Below, piece by piece: positions 61,417 to 64,000 of a DNA stretch of 64,000 nucleotides (position 1 is its first letter; every line of letters starts with the position of its first letter). This DNA is from Leifsonia tongyongensis (GTDB taxonomy: Bacteria > Actinomycetota > Actinomycetes > Actinomycetales > Microbacteriaceae). The notes beneath the pieces were generated by a model. It searched no databases and had not been told where the DNA came from. It saw nothing but the letters and a program-made list of their open reading frames with translations. Location of the stretch: contig NZ_JAAGWY010000002.1 of assembly GCF_010686705.1 (NCBI RefSeq), forward strand, positions 830,001 to 894,000. Direction: 5' to 3'. The position numbers and the translations under genes are program-made.

Positions 61417-62002
61417 GAGCGAGCGAACTCAGGGTCGACGCCCGCACCTCGGCTTCGAGCTGCTTGCTGCATGCCTTGAAGGCCCTCTGCAGTGCGGGGT
61501 CCTGCTTGCCGAGCGCTCCGTTGTTCGGGAGTTCGTTCGCCGTGAGGCCGAACCCGTGTCCCGGTGTGAACGGCGTCCTGCTCGTCGGGTCGCGGTAGTC
61601 GGGAAGCCCGTTGGCCCGCAGGCACAGCGCGGCTTTCACTCCGGCGGCGATGAGCGCCGGAGGCGCCGGCGGCTCATCCGCGGGCGAGAAGCCCGCCGCC
61701 GCGATGAGCGAGGAGCAGGCCTGCTCGATCGCCTGCGACTGCGTGCTGCTCAGGTTCTGGATGCTGCGGGAGTCGGTGTAGACGTGGCCCGCCGAGTCGA
61801 CGACCGGATCCTGGTAGCTGGGCACGCCGTGCGAGCGGATGCAGTCCGCCGCCGCGTGCAGCTTGTCCGGCTGGGCTGCCGCCCCGCCCGTGTTCGACGA
61901 CGCACCGCCGAGGTGCGGCACGTCACTCGTGTTGCCGGCGGTGCATCCGGCCAGCAGCAGGACGAGCGCGCACGCCGCAGCTGCAGTGACGATGATCTTC
62001 AT
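61409..62002 (-). CDS. Lipoprotein with two Cys-Arg repeats
   Basis: A 197-residue lipoprotein, lipobox LLAGC at residue 20. It has two related segments, CIRSHGVPSYQDP (near 53) and CLRANGLPDYRDP (near 128), each a Cys-x-Arg ... Gly-x-Pro-x-(Y)-x-Asp-Pro unit, plus further cysteines (QACSSL and KACSKQ). This repeated unit is known from actinobacterial lipoproteins beside ABC exporters. First gene of the minus-strand ABC operon. Confidence 0.82.
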   Translation of the reverse strand: MKIIVTAAAACALVLLLAGCTAGNTSDVPHLGGASSNTGGAAAQPDKLHAAADCIRSHGVPSYQDPVVDSAGHVYTDSRSIQNLSSTQSQAIEQACSSLIAAAGFSPADEPPAPPALIAAGVKAALCLRANGLPDYRDPTSRTPFTPGHGFGLTANELPNNGALGKQDPALQRAFKACSKQLEAEVRASTLSSLARG

Positions 62003-62138
62003 GATCGGTCTCCTGGCTTCTGATCCCGGCCGGATGCGGTCGCGTCCGGCTTCGATCCTTTTCTAGAACGCGGCCGGTTACACGAGCCGAACAGGACGTG
62101 TTAGACCGTTGTCATCCCGCTGGACGCACAATTGATTG

Positions 62139-62789
62139 GTGCGGATACTTGTCGTCGAGGACCACCAGCTGCTGGCCGACCGGATCGGTGAAGGCCTGCG
62201 TGATGCCGGCATGGCGGCTGACGTGGTCTACGACGGTGCGAGCGCCCTGGAACAGGCGAAGGTCACCCCTTACGACGTCGTCGTGCTCGACCGCGATATT
62301 CCGGTCATCCACGGCGATCGGGTGTGCCGGGAGCTGACGAGCGGCGAGGCGAAGGCCCGGGTGATCATGCTCACGGCGTCCAGCGAGATCTACGACCGCG
62401 TCGCGGGCCTCGAGCTCGGCGCGGACGACTATCTCTGCAAACCGTTCGCCTTCGAGGAACTCATCGCGCGGGTTCGCGCGCTCGCCCGGCGCGAACCGTC
62501 GCAGCCGGCGATCGTCGTGCGCGACGACCTCACCATCGATCGCGCGCGCCTGCGCGTCTCGCGCGGCAGCAGCCCGCTCGTCCTGACGCACAAGGAGTTC
62601 GGCGTGCTCGAGTATCTGGCCTCCGCGGACGGCGCCGTCGTGAGCGCCGAAGAACTCCTCGAGCACGTCTGGGACATGAACGCGGACCCCTTCACCAACA
62701 CCGTGGCCGTGACGATCGCCCGGCTGCGCAAGAAGCTCGGCGAGCCGCCGCTCATCACGACCGTCGTGGGGGCGGGGTACCGGCTGTGA
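62139..62789 (+). CDS. OmpR-family response regulator
   Basis: A 216-residue regulator: receiver with Asp51 in VVLDRDIPV, Lys in CKPFAFEE, and a C-terminal winged HTH (LVLTHKEFGVLEYL ... NTVAVTIARLRKKLG). CACAAT lies six bases before GTG, giving a leaderless start. Divergent from the ABC-lipoprotein operon, which it may regulate. Overlaps the kinase start by 4 nt. Confidence 0.95.
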   Translation: MRILVVEDHQLLADRIGEGLRDAGMAADVVYDGASALEQAKVTPYDVVVLDRDIPVIHGDRVCRELTSGEAKARVIMLTASSEIYDRVAGLELGADDYLCKPFAFEELIARVRALARREPSQPAIVVRDDLTIDRARLRVSRGSSPLVLTHKEFGVLEYLASADGAVVSAEELLEHVWDMNADPFTNTVAVTIARLRKKLGEPPLITTVVGAGYRL

Positions 62790-64000
62790 GACGGCTCCGG
62801 CTCACCGCACGCGCCCGCCTCACCATTGTGTTCGCGGCGCTCTTCGCCGTCGGGGGCACCATCCTCCTCGTGATCACCTATGTGCTCGTTGCCCAGAACG
62901 TCTCGGTGGCCGACATCAACAGCCCGTCGTCGGATGCGGCCTTCCAGAAGGCGTGCGCGAACGTCGCGACGTCGACGAGACCCCTGGACGAGAACCTGAA
63001 GTTCAAGTGCGCGACGAGCGTCAAGCTCGGGGCGGCCGCGGCGGCCAACGCCCAGCGCCGTGCGATGCTCGACGATCTGCTGTTCTACGCCGCCATCACC
63101 CTCGTCGCCACCACCGTGGTCGCCGCTTTCGTGGGCTGGCTGATCGCCGGGCGCATCCTCCGGCCCGTCCACCGCCTCACCGAGGCTGCCCGAAACGCGA
63201 GCGAGAACAATCTGAGCCAGCGCCTCGACCTCTCCGGTCCGCACGACGAGCTGCGCGAACTCGGCGACACCTTCGATGCGATGCTCGACCGCCTGGAGTT
63301 CGCTTTCGTCGCTCAGCGTCGCTTCATCGCGAACGCCAGCCACGAGCTGCGGACGCCGCTGACCATCATGCGCACGACGCTCGACGTCGTCCTCGCGAAG
63401 AGGTCGCCGTCGAACGCCGAGCTGGTCGAGATGGGCGAGGATGTGCGGGCCGAGGTGGCGAACGCGGATGCGCTGATCACCACCCTGCTCGCTCTCGCCC
63501 AGAACGAAGGCACCATCCGCTCGCCCGAGCCGGTCGAGCTCGGCGCGGTCGTGGACGGCGTCGTGGAGCGTTCGGACTTCGGCACGCTCTCGCACGAGGA
63601 ACGGGTCGAGGCGACGACCATCGACGGCGATCGCCTGCTCCTCGAGCGTCTGGTGTCGAACCTGGTCTCGAACGCCATCCGCTACAACGTCCCGCACGGT
63701 GACGTGCGCATCGAGCTCAGCACGTCGGACGGCTTCGCCACCCTGCGCGTCATCAACACCGGGGCACCCGTCTCGACGGATCGGGTCGGCGACATCTTCC
63801 AGCCGTTCACGCGCCTCGACGAACGGGTCGGAACCGAAGGCTTCGGCCTCGGCCTGGCACTCGTCGAGACCATTGCGACCGCCCACCGCGGCACCGTCGG
63901 AGCGACGGCGCTGGAGAGGGGCGGACTGGAGGTCGTCGTGCGGCTGCCCGCCGCATCCGCCACGGCAGCATCCGACCCGCCGGCCGACGCCGCCATCGCC
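62786..64000 (+). CDS. Sensor histidine kinase, 3' end outside window
   Basis: The first 405 residues of a membrane kinase. Two helices (about 13-36 and 95-120) flank a small extracellular loop, then HAMP, a HisKA domain with His186 in NASHELRTPL, and a HATPase domain with NLVSNAIRYN and GFGLGLALVE. The reading frame stays open to the end of the window. Pairs with the OmpR-type regulator by a GTGA overlap. Confidence 0.95.
   Translation, partial: MRRLRLTARARLTIVFAALFAVGGTILLVITYVLVAQNVSVADINSPSSDAAFQKACANVATSTRPLDENLKFKCATSVKLGAAAAANAQRRAMLDDLLFYAAITLVATTVVAAFVGWLIAGRILRPVHRLTEAARNASENNLSQRLDLSGPHDELRELGDTFDAMLDRLEFAFVAQRRFIANASHELRTPLTIMRTTLDVVLAKRSPSNAELVEMGEDVRAEVANADALITTLLALAQNEGTIRSPEPVELGAVVDGVVERSDFGTLSHEERVEATTIDGDRLLLERLVSNLVSNAIRYNVPHGDVRIELSTSDGFATLRVINTGAPVSTDRVGDIFQPFTRLDERVGTEGFGLGLALVETIATAHRGTVGATALERGGLEVVVRLPAASATAASDPPADAAIA

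Overview
The window is a high-GC (roughly two thirds G+C), gene-dense chromosomal segment of an actinobacterium, most probably a member of the Microbacteriaceae (Leifsonia-like). The lineage call rests on many leaderless genes with a TANNNT box 6-7 nt before the start codon, an actinobacterial-type RpiB with a catalytic Glu, a truncated haemoglobin O, oligoribonuclease, maltokinase, a DUF222-HNH (13E12-type) gene and EttA next to an SSB and a DUF6993-like lipoprotein. I see no integrase, transposase, phage structural gene or CRISPR array. Most of the window looks like ordinary core chromosome.

Layout. 1-2.3 kb: a multicopper-oxidase lipoprotein overlapping a truncated sensor-domain membrane gene, then a decayed Dps remnant. 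2.3-6.7 kb: amidohydrolase, PaiB-like flavin protein, Nei-type glycosylase, RpiB and an unknown gene. 6.7-17.3 kb: aminopeptidase N, an ABC-2 exporter with a NarL-type two-component system, MscS channel, GlbO, a large flavoprotein dehydrogenase and an unknown protein. 17.3-20.7 kb: TesB, an ECF sigma/anti-sigma pair divergent from a Rieske lipoprotein, and a small thioesterase. 20.7-33.3 kb: EttA, DUF6993-like lipoprotein, SSB, aldo/keto reductase, NadE, cation antiporter, LysR/MFS pair, tRNA-Arg, SGNH hydrolase, oligoribonuclease, tRNA-His and a P-loop kinase. 33.3-45 kb: DUF2207 protein, unknown membrane and lipoprotein pair, GlxA-type regulator, a secreted beta-helix glycosidase, two APH-fold kinases (one maltokinase), a fatty-acid desaturase and a GAF-ANTAR RNA-binding regulator. 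45-48.5 kb: a secreted cell-wall-type protein and a DUF222-HNH endonuclege-like gene surrounded by four different tandem repeats. 48.5-54.2 kb: MetE-fold-like protein, small zincin, a TPP-riboswitch-controlled ECF thiamine-precursor transporter (YkoE, fused double ATPase, EcfT) with an overlapping P-loop kinase, and a GerW-like protein. 54.2-64 kb: EEP-family phosphatase, DinB, aldo/keto reductase, an unknown protein, and a MacAB-like ABC system with a lipoprotein, divergent from an OmpR-type two-component system whose kinase runs off the window.

How the genes work together. Two export systems each sit beside a two-component system (9.4-13.1 kb and 58.4-64 kb), the usual arrangement for sensing and removing envelope-active compounds. 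DNA maintenance genes (Nei, SSB, DinB) are scattered. The thiamine-precursor import locus is the clearest regulated operon. The most unusual structure is the 46.1-48.4 kb repeat-rich DUF222-HNH locus. Two window-wide signals also stand out: about 23 leaderless starts, and strong over-representation of the hexamer GGATGC/GCATCC in both strands.
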